Origin: Pseudomonas fluorescens
GTDB taxonomy: Bacteria > Pseudomonadota > Gammaproteobacteria > Pseudomonadales > Pseudomonadaceae
Length of the DNA: 64,000 nucleotides
Direction: 5' to 3'
Assembly: GCF_001307275.1 (NCBI RefSeq)
Contig: NZ_CP012831.1
Coordinates: 5,014,501-5,078,500, forward strand
The notes beneath the pieces were generated by a model. It was not told where the DNA came from and ran no database searches. It saw nothing but the letters and a program-made list of their open reading frames with translations. This document shows, in pieces, positions 41,007 to 49,196 of the stretch (within the stretch, counting starts at the first letter, position 1; every line of letters starts with the position of its first letter). The position numbers and the translations under genes are program-made.

Positions 41007-41046
41007 TGCTCCAACGACCGATCCACGCAGTTTATACCGCAGCACC

Positions 41047-42351
41047 TCAGGATGGATTGTCCAGGCTGAACTGATCGGCCACTTCGTCATAGGCGAACAA
41101 CTCGGCGTAGCGTCCCCATTGCGTGACACAGTCCAGCGTAATAGCGGCATCGTGCTCGGACATGAAATCTTCCAGTTGGTCTCGGAAACGCCTGGCCGGT
41201 GCAGTGCGGGTGGGGCGGTCGTCCAGCACCCGACGCACATGCCCCACCAACGGCACATATTTAAGCAGGTGTCGGGCAAACAGGTGCTTGCGCTCATCCA
41301 CCGCTGACTCGGCGTAGCGCAGCCCGGCCGGCAGGAGGGTGATGTGGCCGTCCTGCAGGTCGGCCAGGCGCAGGAGCTGCAACACCTCGGCGACCGGCAA
41401 AAGATCACTGGCGGTGTAGCGCAATGCGTCGGCGAGCTCGCGCAAATCCGCTTGGCCGGCAAACGGCTGATCCTGCACCGCTTCGATCAGCCCGGCCAGG
41501 GCATTGCTGGAAATCGACGGCAGGACCATGCCCACGCCGCTGCCTGCAAAGGTCTCCTGGCGTGCGGAGCCGACATTCGCGCCGCCGGCCATCTGCACGT
41601 AAATGTGTTCGACCAAGGCTTGGAACGCCGGGTCGGCGCGATTGCGCGGCTGGCTGAGGTCCACGGCGATCTCACTCATGACCCGCCCCGGGTTGGAGGA
41701 AAAAATCAGTATCCGGTCACACATCAGCACGGCTTCTTCGATGTTATGGGTGACCATCAGGATCGACCTGATCGGCATGCGCCCCTCACGCCACAACTCC
41801 AGCAGATCGGTGCGCAGCGTTTCGGCGGTCAATACGTCCAGGGCGGAAAACGGTTCGTCCATCAACAACACATCCGGATTGACCACCAGTGCGCGGGCCA
41901 GGCCGACGCGCTGGCGCATGCCGCCCGACAGCTCCTTGGGGAAGGCGCTTTCGAAGCCGTCGAGGCCGATCATATCGATGGCGCCCAGCGCGCGCCGACG
42001 TCGCTCAGGCGCCGCCACGCCTAAGGCTTCGAGGCCGACCTCGACGTTCTGCAGCACCGTCAGCCAGGGGAACAGGGCGAAGCTCTGGAACACCATGCGC
42101 ACCGAACTCGCCAGCCCTTGGGCATTGGGCGGAAAATCCACCACCCCCGTGGTGGGCGAAATCAGGCCGGCGATGGAGCGCAGCAAGGTCGATTTGCCGG
42201 AGCCCGAACGCCCCAGCAGGCCGACGATTTCGCCCTCGTCCAGGCGCATGCAGACATTGTCCAGGACCCGGCGCTCGGCACCGCCGGCCGTGCCGTAGAC
42301 ATGGCCGATTTGCTGCACATCCACCAGGCAGCGTTTGTCTATCACTTGCAT
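41047..42351 (-). CDS. ABC transporter ATPase with C-terminal AAA-associated domain
   Basis: A 434-residue ATPase of the nitrate/sulfonate/taurine class. Walker A GRSGSGKST (residues 47-55), Q-loop FQSFALFP, signature LSGGMRQR, Walker B VLLMDEPFSALD and H-loop THNIEEA are complete. After about residue 260 a 170-residue AAA-associated domain (PF09821 type: LRELADALRYTASDLLPVAE) replaces the usual short tail. The start codon is ATG 42351, 13 nt from the permease stop. It powers the double permease encoded upstream. Confidence 0.9.
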   Translation of the reverse strand: MQVIDKRCLVDVQQIGHVYGTAGGAERRVLDNVCMRLDEGEIVGLLGRSGSGKSTLLRSIAGLISPTTGVVDFPPNAQGLASSVRMVFQSFALFPWLTVLQNVEVGLEALGVAAPERRRRALGAIDMIGLDGFESAFPKELSGGMRQRVGLARALVVNPDVLLMDEPFSALDVLTAETLRTDLLELWREGRMPIRSILMVTHNIEEAVLMCDRILIFSSNPGRVMSEIAVDLSQPRNRADPAFQALVEHIYVQMAGGANVGSARQETFAGSGVGMVLPSISSNALAGLIEAVQDQPFAGQADLRELADALRYTASDLLPVAEVLQLLRLADLQDGHITLLPAGLRYAESAVDERKHLFARHLLKYVPLVGHVRRVLDDRPTRTAPARRFRDQLEDFMSEHDAAITLDCVTQWGRYAELFAYDEVADQFSLDNPS

Positions 42352-42361
42352 GGGATTGCCC

Positions 42362-44110
42362 TCAATCAATTCGAAGCCGACGTTCGGCGAAACCGTACAG
42401 CGGGCGCCACAGCAACCGGTTGAAACCCACCACGAAAATCGACATCACCACGACGCCCAGGGCCACCCGATGCAGATCCCCGGCCGTGGTGGCCTGGGCG
42501 ATAAAGGCCCCCAGGCCGGACGCATACAGATGCTGATCGCCCCAGGACACCGCCTCGGCGACGATGCTGGCGTTCCATGAGCCACCCGCTGCCGTGAGGG
42601 CGCCGGTGATGTAGTAAGGGAAGACGCCCGGCAGCGCGACCTGGCGCCACCATTGCCAGCCGCGCACGTGGAAGCTGCGCGACGCCTCGCGCAAATCCGT
42701 CGGCAGCGCGCTGGCACCGGCAATCACGTTGAACAGGATGTACCACTGGGTGCCCAGGATCATCAGCGGCGAGAGCCAGACATCGGGGTTGAGTTTCAGG
42801 GCGACGATGGCGATCACGGCAAACGGAAACAGCACGTTGGCGGGGAAGGCCGCCAGCAATTGCGCGACGGGTTGCAGGCGTTCGGCCCAGCGCGGGTTCA
42901 AGCCGATCCAGACACCGATGGGCACCCACACTACGCTGGCCAGCACGATGAGCACGCTGACTCGCAACAGGGTGGCCAGGCCCAGGCCGAAGGTACTGGC
43001 GACGTCATCCCAGCCCAACGTGCTGCCAATGAAGCGCGACAAGTGCAGGATGCCGGCGATGCAGGCCGCGGCAACCAGGACGAGCCAGGCCAGGTCGGCG
43101 GCGCGGCTGACGCGGGCGCTGGTCTTGAAGCGGAGGGACGGCAGCCGAGGGATCTTCTCCAGAAACAACGACGCCTTGAGGCTGCCCAGCGCCAGCAGCA
43201 CCAAGGGCACCAGGCGAGTCGAGCGCAGCAGGTCATAGACCCTGGACCGTGGGCGTTTCTGGGAGGCGGTCTGTTCGAAGCGGAATTTGTCCGCCCAGGC
43301 GACAATCGGCCGGAAAAACAGCAGGTCATAGGCAATGATCACCCCAACCATGGCCAGCACCGCCCAAGCGATCGCGGTGATGTTTTGCTGCTCGATCGCC
43401 AGCGCCAGCCATGAACCGATGCCCGGCAGGCTGACGGTGGTGTCGCCGACGGTAATGGCTTCGGACGCGACGACGAAAAACCAGCCGCCGGACATCGACA
43501 TCATCATGTTCCACACCAGGCCTGGCGTGGCGAAGGGCAACTCCAGCCTGACGAAACGTTGCCATGGCGAAAACGAGAACTGTCGGCTGACGTCGTAGAG
43601 ATCGTTGGGCACGGTTCTCAGCGATTGATAGAAACTGAAGGTCATGTTCCAGACTTGGCTGGTGAAGATGGCGAAGATGGCCGCGCACTCCACGCCGGTT
43701 TCCTTGCCCGGGAACAGTCCCATGAAGAACACAACGGTAAAAGTGAGAAAGCCCAGGACTGGCACGGATTGGAGAATATCCAACGCCGGCAGGATCACCA
43801 TTGCCGCCTTGCGGCTTTTGGCTGCCAAGGTGGCAATGACCAAGGAAAAAACCAATGAAACAAACAAGGCGATGAACATGCGCAACGTGGTGCGCAAGGC
43901 ATATTCCGGCAGGTGCACCAGATCCAGGGACAGTGGCGAAGCGTCCAGCACGCCGAGGGGCTGGTTCATCTGATCCAGGCCATGGAATACAAAGGCAGCC
44001 AAGAGCACCAGGAGGCCCAATGACGCTATGTCGGCGCGCCAGGAATGGGCAGGGAGTTGTTCTCTGTTTTTGAAGGGCGTCAATGCAGGTGCAAGGAATG
44101 AAGGGCGCAT
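42362..44110 (-). CDS. ABC transporter permease with two fused TM domains
   Basis: A 582-residue inner-membrane protein made of two binding-protein-dependent permease units in tandem. Unit 1 covers about 80-265, with EAA-type loop DVSRQFSFSPWQRFVRLELP. Unit 2 covers about 380-570, with loop EASRSFHVRGWQWWRQVALP. A single chain thus supplies both halves of the channel. No periplasmic binding protein is encoded nearby. With the ATPase downstream it forms an uptake (or other) system of the nitrate/taurine class, substrate unknown. Confidence 0.88.
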   Translation of the reverse strand: MRPSFLAPALTPFKNREQLPAHSWRADIASLGLLVLLAAFVFHGLDQMNQPLGVLDASPLSLDLVHLPEYALRTTLRMFIALFVSLVFSLVIATLAAKSRKAAMVILPALDILQSVPVLGFLTFTVVFFMGLFPGKETGVECAAIFAIFTSQVWNMTFSFYQSLRTVPNDLYDVSRQFSFSPWQRFVRLELPFATPGLVWNMMMSMSGGWFFVVASEAITVGDTTVSLPGIGSWLALAIEQQNITAIAWAVLAMVGVIIAYDLLFFRPIVAWADKFRFEQTASQKRPRSRVYDLLRSTRLVPLVLLALGSLKASLFLEKIPRLPSLRFKTSARVSRAADLAWLVLVAAACIAGILHLSRFIGSTLGWDDVASTFGLGLATLLRVSVLIVLASVVWVPIGVWIGLNPRWAERLQPVAQLLAAFPANVLFPFAVIAIVALKLNPDVWLSPLMILGTQWYILFNVIAGASALPTDLREASRSFHVRGWQWWRQVALPGVFPYYITGALTAAGGSWNASIVAEAVSWGDQHLYASGLGAFIAQATTAGDLHRVALGVVVMSIFVVGFNRLLWRPLYGFAERRLRID

Positions 44111-44491
44111 GGATCACCTCTATTACGCTTTGAAAACCAGGGCTGCGACCACACTTGCGATCAATGGACGTGATGAAGTTGAAGCGCACTTGAGCGGGGG
44201 GGCGTTAAGTGCCCGGCAAGATTAAGTGTTGCCCGGGGCGATGACCACGCTGACATGGGACATGAAAATATACGTTGGTATATCCGTTCCCTTCGGTGAG
44301 AGAAGCATGCAGTAGGGCTTTATCTTTTTTGCTCACTGACGTTGCGCGAGGAGGGTAGAAGGGCGTGCGTCTGATCCGTATTTTTCTGCGCCAGGTGCCT
44401 CTGTAATGAACCCGGGCCCGGCCCCAGAATAACCACGCGGTTAGCCTAGTGAGCTACCCGTGTACTGCAATTTTTTGGTCCAGGAGTACTC
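44111..44491. promoter_or_regulatory. gap upstream of the ABC operon
   Basis: This 381-bp gap must hold the promoter of the permease gene (minus strand) and that of the small ORF at 44492. AAAATATACGTTGGTATAT near 44267 includes an ATATAC to GTATAT dyad. No other gene or repeat is visible. Confidence 0.35.
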
Positions 44492-44575
44492 ATGGCGAAG
44501 ATGGCGATTTTTCTAGGTGGGTTTTTGGCACTGACTCTTCTGATCGGCGTACTGGCGACGATTTCGCCCGTATAG
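44492..44575 (+). CDS. 27-residue single-helix membrane microprotein
   Basis: The peptide MAKMAIFLGGFLALTLLIGV plus LATISPV is one hydrophobic helix with a positive start. AGGAG lies 5 nt before the ATG (GTCCAGGAGTACTC), an excellent ribosome site. It looks like a KdpF-style small subunit or regulator, but no kdp genes are adjacent. The ribosome site region, start and first ten codons are repeated at 44780-44832. Confidence 0.6.
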   Translation: MAKMAIFLGGFLALTLLIGVLATISPV

Positions 44576-44648
44576 GCACAGGCTGTTGAAGCTTCTGTGA
44601 CGAGGGATTGCTCCTCGCCACAACTCCACTGTGGTTTTGATTGCCTTT

Positions 44649-44759
44649 GTGGCGAGGGAGCTTGCTCCCGCTGGGGCGCGCAGTGGCCCTGACGCCCGCA
44701 CCTCGGTCTAGCATTTTGGGGCTGCTGCGCAGCCCAGCGGGAGCAAGCTCCCTCGCCAC
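44649..44759. repeat. REP pair
   Basis: Two converging REP elements (GTGGCGAGGGAGCTTGCTCC and its complement) form a long stem around about 60 nt. They lie between the microprotein gene and its truncated copy. Confidence 0.85.
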
Positions 44760-44799
44760 AGGGCGGCTCCTGTTGCAATTTTTTGGTCCATGCGTGCTC

Positions 44800-44832
44800 A
44801 TGGCGAAGATGGCGATTTTTCTAGGTGGGTGA
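44800..44832 (+). pseudogene. truncated copy of the microprotein gene
   Basis: ATG GCG AAG and the next seven codons match the microprotein at 44492, with GCAATTTTTTGGTCCA upstream as there. The frame then hits TGA after MAKMAIFLGG. The sequence continues into a CTCGCCACAACTCCACTGTG stretch that also occurs at 44616, showing how the copy was joined. Confidence 0.7.
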
Positions 44833-44940
44833 TTGCACCTCGCCACAACTCCACTGTGGGAGCGAGCTTGAACTGGCCTAATGATTTTGGACACTTCAAT
44901 CGGGCGCTATGATGGCGCCCAAATCTGAGGTGTTTTGGTT

Positions 44941-45243
44941 ATGCGTAAATCTTACTCCAGTGAGTTCAAACTCAAGGCGGCCAGCATGGTGCTGGACGAG
45001 GGACAGTCGGTTCCCGAAGTCTGCGCCAGCCTGGATATTGGGCCCACGGCGCTTCGCCGCTGGGTCGATCAGGTTCGCAAGGAACGCTTGGGTTCGACCC
45101 CGGTGGGCGCCAAGGCGATTACCGCTGATCAGCGTGAAATTCAGCAGCTCAAAGCGTTGCTCAGGCAAAAAGACCTGGACATTGAAATCCTAAAAAAGGC
45201 CAGTGCTCTCCTGCTTTTGGACTCCAAAGATCATTCTCGTTGA
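44941..45243 (+). CDS. IS3-family transposase OrfA
   Basis: A 100-residue protein with the Transposase_8 helix-turn-helix (YSSEFKLKAASMVLDEGQSV, LDIGPTALRRWVDQV, residues 4-45) and a C-terminal leucine-rich coiled coil (QQLKALLRQKDLDIEILKK). It binds the element ends and, alone, limits transposition. Translation can shift frame at 45192 to make the OrfAB transposase. Confidence 0.93.
   Translation: MRKSYSSEFKLKAASMVLDEGQSVPEVCASLDIGPTALRRWVDQVRKERLGSTPVGAKAITADQREIQQLKALLRQKDLDIEILKKASALLLLDSKDHSR
45192..45198 (+). promoter_or_regulatory. programmed -1 frameshift site A AAA AAG
   Basis: Relative to the orfA frame, the heptamer reads A-AAA-AAG, the canonical slippery sequence. After slipping back one base the frame is open into orfB with no stop. 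This is the standard way IS3 elements make their fused transposase. Confidence 0.85.
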
Positions 45244-46076
45244 TCAATGAGCTGGACGAGCAGTACGGCGTTAACAATTGCTGTCGGGCGTTTGGAGTCA
45301 ACCGCAGCAGCTTTTACGCCTGGCGTCAGCGCCAAGGCAAAGTGAAGCCCGAGCGGGAGAAACTTAAAGCCGTGCTGGTCGAGCATCACAAGGAGTCCAG
45401 AGCATCCGCGGGGTCTCGCACCCTTTCCAAGGAGCTGCAAGCAAAGGGACATCGTGTCGGGCGGCATATGGCTCGCAGCTTGATGCGCGAAGCCGGTGTT
45501 GCCAGTCGTCAGCGCCGGCGGCACAAGTACAAATCTTCCGGCGTGGAAGCGTTGGTGGCGCCGCACGTGCTCAAGCGCAAGTTTGATGTCACGGCGATCA
45601 ACCAGGTGTGGTGTGGCGATGTGACGTACATCAAGGTCGGCAAGCGCTGGATGTATTTCGCGGCGGTGCTGGATCTGTTTGCTCGCCGGATCGTGGGCTG
45701 GTCGTTTTCAATGATTTCCGATGCCTCGCTGACCTGCGAAGCGTTGCGAATGGCGGTGCAATTGCGAGGTTGCCCAAAAGAGGTGCTGTTTCATTCCGAT
45801 CAAGGCTGCCAATACACCAGCCACAAATTCAGGAATGAAATGCGCAAGCATGGACTCCTGCAAAGCATGAGTCGCAAAGGTGAGTGCTGGGACAACGCCC
45901 CGATGGAGCGTTTCTTTGGGAGCCTGAAGTCAGAGTGGGTGCCAGAAGATGGCTACAGCTCGGAGCATGAAGCCCGCGTGGATGTGCAGCGTTATGTGAT
46001 GCGTTACAACAACGTCAGACTCCATAGCTACAACGACTACCGGTCGCCGGTAGCTATGGAGAAACTGGCAGCATGA
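45240..46076 (+). CDS. IS3-family transposase OrfB (DDE domain)
   Basis: The 278-residue frame carries the HTH_21 segment (YGVNNCCRAFGVNRSSFYAW) and the rve integrase core with all three catalytic acids: Asp in WCGDVTYIK, Asp in HSDQGCQYTS and Glu in DNAPMERFFGSLK. It overlaps orfA by 4 nt in the -1 frame. It is most likely made as an OrfAB fusion rather than from the TTG at 45240. Confidence 0.92.
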   Translation: MINELDEQYGVNNCCRAFGVNRSSFYAWRQRQGKVKPEREKLKAVLVEHHKESRASAGSRTLSKELQAKGHRVGRHMARSLMREAGVASRQRRRHKYKSSGVEALVAPHVLKRKFDVTAINQVWCGDVTYIKVGKRWMYFAAVLDLFARRIVGWSFSMISDASLTCEALRMAVQLRGCPKEVLFHSDQGCQYTSHKFRNEMRKHGLLQSMSRKGECWDNAPMERFFGSLKSEWVPEDGYSSEHEARVDVQRYVMRYNNVRLHSYNDYRSPVAMEKLAA

Positions 46077-46113
46077 AACCGTAACTGGTGTCCAAAATTA
46101 GTTGACCAGTTCA

Positions 46114-46191
46114 GCTTGCTCGCGATAGCGGTGGTTCAGCTTGCATCCGTGTTGAATGGGCTGCCGCCATCGCGAGCAAGCTCGCTCCCAC
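46114..46191. repeat. right part of a REP pair split by the IS
   Basis: GCTTGCTCGCGATAGCGG continues the half REP GTGGGAGCGAGCT at 44856-44868, and the opposite REP ends at 46191. Removing the IS and one GCT restores a standard pair. Confidence 0.85.
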
Positions 46192-46217
46192 AGGTTTTGA
46201 TTGCCTTTTTAATGCTG

Positions 46218-47291
46218 TTACCGATGCAAGATCACCTGCGCGATTTCCTGCAACCCCATCACCCGTTGCGCCGCATTGAGTTTGATCGCTTCCTTGGGCA
46301 TGCCGAAGACCACGCAACTGGCTTCGTCCTGGGCCACGGTGCTGGCGCCGGCGTCGAGCATTTCCTTCAGGCCGCGGGCGCCGTCGTCGCCCATGCCGGT
46401 CATGATGATGCCGGTGGCGTTGCGGCCGGCGAATTTGGCGACTGAGCGAAACAATACATCCACCGAAGGGCGGTGACGGTTGACCAGCGGGCCGTCCACC
46501 ACTTGCACGTGATAGAACGCGCCGCTGCGGGTCACCATCATGTGTTTGCCGCCCGGGGCGATGAGCGCCAGGCCCGGGTGGATGCGGTCGTTGTTGCGGG
46601 CTTCGCGCACTTCGATCTGGCACAGGCTGTTGAGCCGGGCGGCGAACGAGGCGGTGAACTTTTCCGGCATGTGCTGGACGATGACGATGCCTGGGCAGAC
46701 CCGTGGCAGGGCGGTGAGCACCGCTTCCAGGGCCTGGGTGCCGCCGGTGGAGGTGCCCAGGGCGACGATGCGTTCGGTGGTCTGCGCCATGGCATGGCCG
46801 TTGGCGGCGGGCAGCATGGCGTCGGCGTTGAGTTTGATCGCTGGCGCCAGCGCCGTCGGGGCGGGGCGTTTGCCGAGGTTGCGCACGTTGACTTGGGCGG
46901 CGGCACGGATCGCCGACACCAATTCGGGCGCCGATTCCAACAGAAAATTCTTCAGCCCGGTGGTGGGCTTGGTGATGATTTCCACCGCGCCGGCGGCCAT
47001 CGCCTGCAACGTCGTTTCCGCGCCCCGGGGCGTCAGCGACGAACAGATCACCACCGGGGTAGGGCGTTCGCTCATGATTTTCTTCAGGAAGGTGATGCCG
47101 TCCATGCGCGGCATTTCCACGTCCAGCACGATCACGTCGGGCCATTCCTTGGCCAGTTTATCCATGGCGAAAATCGGGTCGGACGCCGCGCCCATGACGT
47201 GGATGTCCGGTGTCTCGCTGAGAATCGCCAATAACACCTGGCGAACCACGGCAGAGTCATCCACCAGCAGTACATTGATCTTTTTTGACAT
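46218..47291 (-). CDS. cheB: chemotaxis response regulator protein-glutamate methylesterase CheB
   Basis: A 357-residue CheB: receiver domain (1-125) with Asp11, Asp12 and phospho-acceptor Asp57 (LDVEMPRMDG), a linker, and the methylesterase domain (about 165-355) with the nucleophile Ser in LGTSTGGTQAL, catalytic His in IVQHMPEKF and Asp in TGMGDDGARG. It removes methyl groups from the chemoreceptors and adapts the pathway. It is the last gene of the Che operon, 2 nt behind cheD. Confidence 0.95.
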   Translation of the reverse strand: MSKKINVLLVDDSAVVRQVLLAILSETPDIHVMGAASDPIFAMDKLAKEWPDVIVLDVEMPRMDGITFLKKIMSERPTPVVICSSLTPRGAETTLQAMAAGAVEIITKPTTGLKNFLLESAPELVSAIRAAAQVNVRNLGKRPAPTALAPAIKLNADAMLPAANGHAMAQTTERIVALGTSTGGTQALEAVLTALPRVCPGIVIVQHMPEKFTASFAARLNSLCQIEVREARNNDRIHPGLALIAPGGKHMMVTRSGAFYHVQVVDGPLVNRHRPSVDVLFRSVAKFAGRNATGIIMTGMGDDGARGLKEMLDAGASTVAQDEASCVVFGMPKEAIKLNAAQRVMGLQEIAQVILHR

Positions 47292-47293
47292 GG

Positions 47294-47791
47294 TCAGTGC
47301 CGGGTCCTTATGGGTTGGTGCCTGACCCACACATCGCCGCTGCGCAGGTCGAAGATGATGCTGCGGTGGCCGGTGCTGCCCATGTCCTGGGCGATCAGGT
47401 CGAGGCGATAGAGGGCGGCCATTTCCAGCGCGGCGTTGACGTTCAGTCGCGCCACATCGCCGTAGGGCACATGGCGTTGCAGCTCGGGGAACATCTCCCC
47501 GCCGCCGAACAGCTTGAGTTGGTAGTCCTCGGGATCGGTGTGGTGCGCCCGGGCCTGACGGATGAACAGTTCGATGGCTTCGTCGGCGTAGAGGCCGTTC
47601 AGTGCGTTGGAGCAGCGCACTCGGCTGGGCAGCATGAAGTGGCACATGGCGCCGATCCTGCGTTCGGGGTGCCACAGCGTGATCGCCACGCAAGAGCCGA
47701 GAATCGTGCGCAGGCGGGTCGGGCAGGTGGCGAAGCGAAACTCCCCTGGCGCCAGGTACTCCTCGGCCACTGCTCTGATGGCGGCGTTCAT
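47294..47791 (-). CDS. cheD: chemoreceptor glutamine deamidase CheD
   Basis: A 165-residue protein with the catalytic Cys34 (TILGSCVAITLW), His51 (GAMCHFMLPSR) and Thr29. The C-terminal GDVWVRHQPIRTRH differs from CheC-binding types. It deamidates receptor glutamines. Its ATG overlaps the cheR stop by 4 nt, so translation is coupled. CheD is found in the Che2-type cluster of Pseudomonas and not in the flagellar one. Confidence 0.95.
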   Translation of the reverse strand: MNAAIRAVAEEYLAPGEFRFATCPTRLRTILGSCVAITLWHPERRIGAMCHFMLPSRVRCSNALNGLYADEAIELFIRQARAHHTDPEDYQLKLFGGGEMFPELQRHVPYGDVARLNVNAALEMAALYRLDLIAQDMGSTGHRSIIFDLRSGDVWVRHQPIRTRH

Positions 47792-48624
47792 GGTTTGCGG
47801 TAAATCGAGGGCGCCACCAGTTTCAACGCGTCGGACACACCGTTGAGACTCTCCGAGTGGCTGACGATGAAATACCCGCCGGGCTTGAGCCGGGGGATCA
47901 AGCGCGCGACCACTTTGCTTTTGGTCGGTTGGTCGAAATAGATCATGACGTTGCGCAGGAAGATCACATCGAACTCCCCCAGCTCCGGCAAGGTGTCGTT
48001 GAGATTGACCTGGATGAAGTTGACCCGGTTGCGCAACGCCCGGTCGATGAGGAACGTGCCTTGCTGGCTGCCGGTGCCCTTGAGGCAATATTTCACCAGC
48101 AGCGGCTGGGGCAGGGTGCGGGCGCGTTCCATCGGATAATGCCCGGAGCGCGCCTTGGCCAGCACCTGGCTGCTGATGTCCGAACCGATCACTTCCCAGG
48201 GCGTGGTGCCCAGCCCTTCGGCCAGGGTCATGGCCAGGCTATAGGGTTCTTCCCCGGAAGAGCTGGCCGCGCTCCACAGGCGGAAGGTCTTGCCCGGCGT
48301 TGCGTGGGGCAGTACGTGTTGGCGCAGGAAATCGAAATGCTTGGGCTCGCGGAAAAAATAGGTTTCGTTGGTCGTCAGCAGGTCCAGCGCCACTTGTAAT
48401 TCATCGGTGCGCTGACCGTTCATGATCAGCTTGAAATACTCGCCGTAGCTGTCCAGCCCATAGTGCTTGAGGCGTTTGAACAGACGCCCGGCCACCAGGG
48501 CTTTCTTGGCCTCGGACAGGCTGATGCCGGCGGCCTGGTACAGCCAGGACTGAAACTGGCTGAATTCTCGGTCACTGAGCGCCAGCGCGTTTGCCGGGCG
48601 TTCCTTGCAGGTATCGGTGTTCAC
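47788..48624 (-). CDS. cheR: chemoreceptor methyltransferase CheR
   Basis: A 278-residue SAM-dependent methyltransferase: N-terminal helical domain (about 15-75), then NETYFFREPKHFDFL, the SAM motif RLWSAASSSGEEPYSLAM and FLRNVMIYFD. It methylates receptor glutamates and opposes CheB. It starts with GTG 48624, overlapping the cheW stop (GTGA). The receptor gene upstream ends in a pentapeptide that CheR may bind. Confidence 0.94.
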   Translation of the reverse strand: MNTDTCKERPANALALSDREFSQFQSWLYQAAGISLSEAKKALVAGRLFKRLKHYGLDSYGEYFKLIMNGQRTDELQVALDLLTTNETYFFREPKHFDFLRQHVLPHATPGKTFRLWSAASSSGEEPYSLAMTLAEGLGTTPWEVIGSDISSQVLAKARSGHYPMERARTLPQPLLVKYCLKGTGSQQGTFLIDRALRNRVNFIQVNLNDTLPELGEFDVIFLRNVMIYFDQPTKSKVVARLIPRLKPGGYFIVSHSESLNGVSDALKLVAPSIYRKP

Positions 48625-49157
48625 GGGGCATCCACTTCCAGCGCGTTCGGGCTGGCTTCGGCGAGTTGGGACATTTCGTCGATGGACAGCACGCGGTCCA
48701 CCTCCAGCACGATGACGAACTTGCCATCGACCTTGGCCATGCCACTGATGAAATCGGCTCGGATCTTCGCGCCGAAGCTCGGTGGCGGCTCGATCTGCGA
48801 GGCCGGGATTTCCAGCACCGCCGACACCGTGTCCACCAGCAGGCCAATGTCCTGGGCCTGGCCGTCGGCGCTGGACGCCTCGATGATCACCACGCACGAG
48901 CGCCGGCTGATCGCCGAATTCGGCCGACCGAAACGGGCCGACAGGTCGACGACCGGCACGACCGCGCCCCGCAGGTTGATCACCCCGCGCACGAAGGTCG
49001 GCATCATCGGCACCACGGTCAGGTTGCCGTATTCGATGATTTCCTTGATGCACAGGATGCCGATGGCAAACATCTCCGTGCCGAGCATAAACGTCAGGTA
49101 TTGCGCTTCTTCCTCGACCGCGAGGGCGGTTTGACGTGTGGTCGCGATGGCGCCCAT
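48621..49157 (-). CDS. cheW: chemotaxis coupling protein CheW
   Basis: A 178-residue CheW (YLTFMLGTEMFAIGILCIKE, VVPMMPTFVRGVINLRGAVV, VIIEASSADGQAQDIGLLVD) that links receptors to CheA. AAAGGAG precedes the ATG. It is followed by cheR with a 4-nt overlap and preceded by a receptor gene after 39 nt. Confidence 0.95.
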   Translation of the reverse strand: MGAIATTRQTALAVEEEAQYLTFMLGTEMFAIGILCIKEIIEYGNLTVVPMMPTFVRGVINLRGAVVPVVDLSARFGRPNSAISRRSCVVIIEASSADGQAQDIGLLVDTVSAVLEIPASQIEPPPSFGAKIRADFISGMAKVDGKFVIVLEVDRVLSIDEMSQLAEASPNALEVDAP

Positions 49158-49196
49158 TGCTTTTTCTCCTTTAAGCAAGCCTGTGGAACCGGGCCA

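Larger units (their letters stand above)
44869..46113 (+). mobile_element. IS3-family insertion sequence
   Basis: A 1245-bp element beginning TGAACTGGCC and ending with GACCAGTTCA. The outer repeats continue as TTTTGGACAC on both sides with a few mismatches, and the ends have the TG...CA form of IS3 elements. GCT flanks both ends (44866-44868, 46114-46116) as a 3-bp target duplication. It contains overlapping orfA and orfB with a frameshift site, and looks intact. It sits inside a REP pair. Confidence 0.9.

Noticed and set aside
44492..44575. KdpF, start of a potassium ATPase operon
   Set aside because: Sequence does not match KdpF closely and no kdpABC genes follow.
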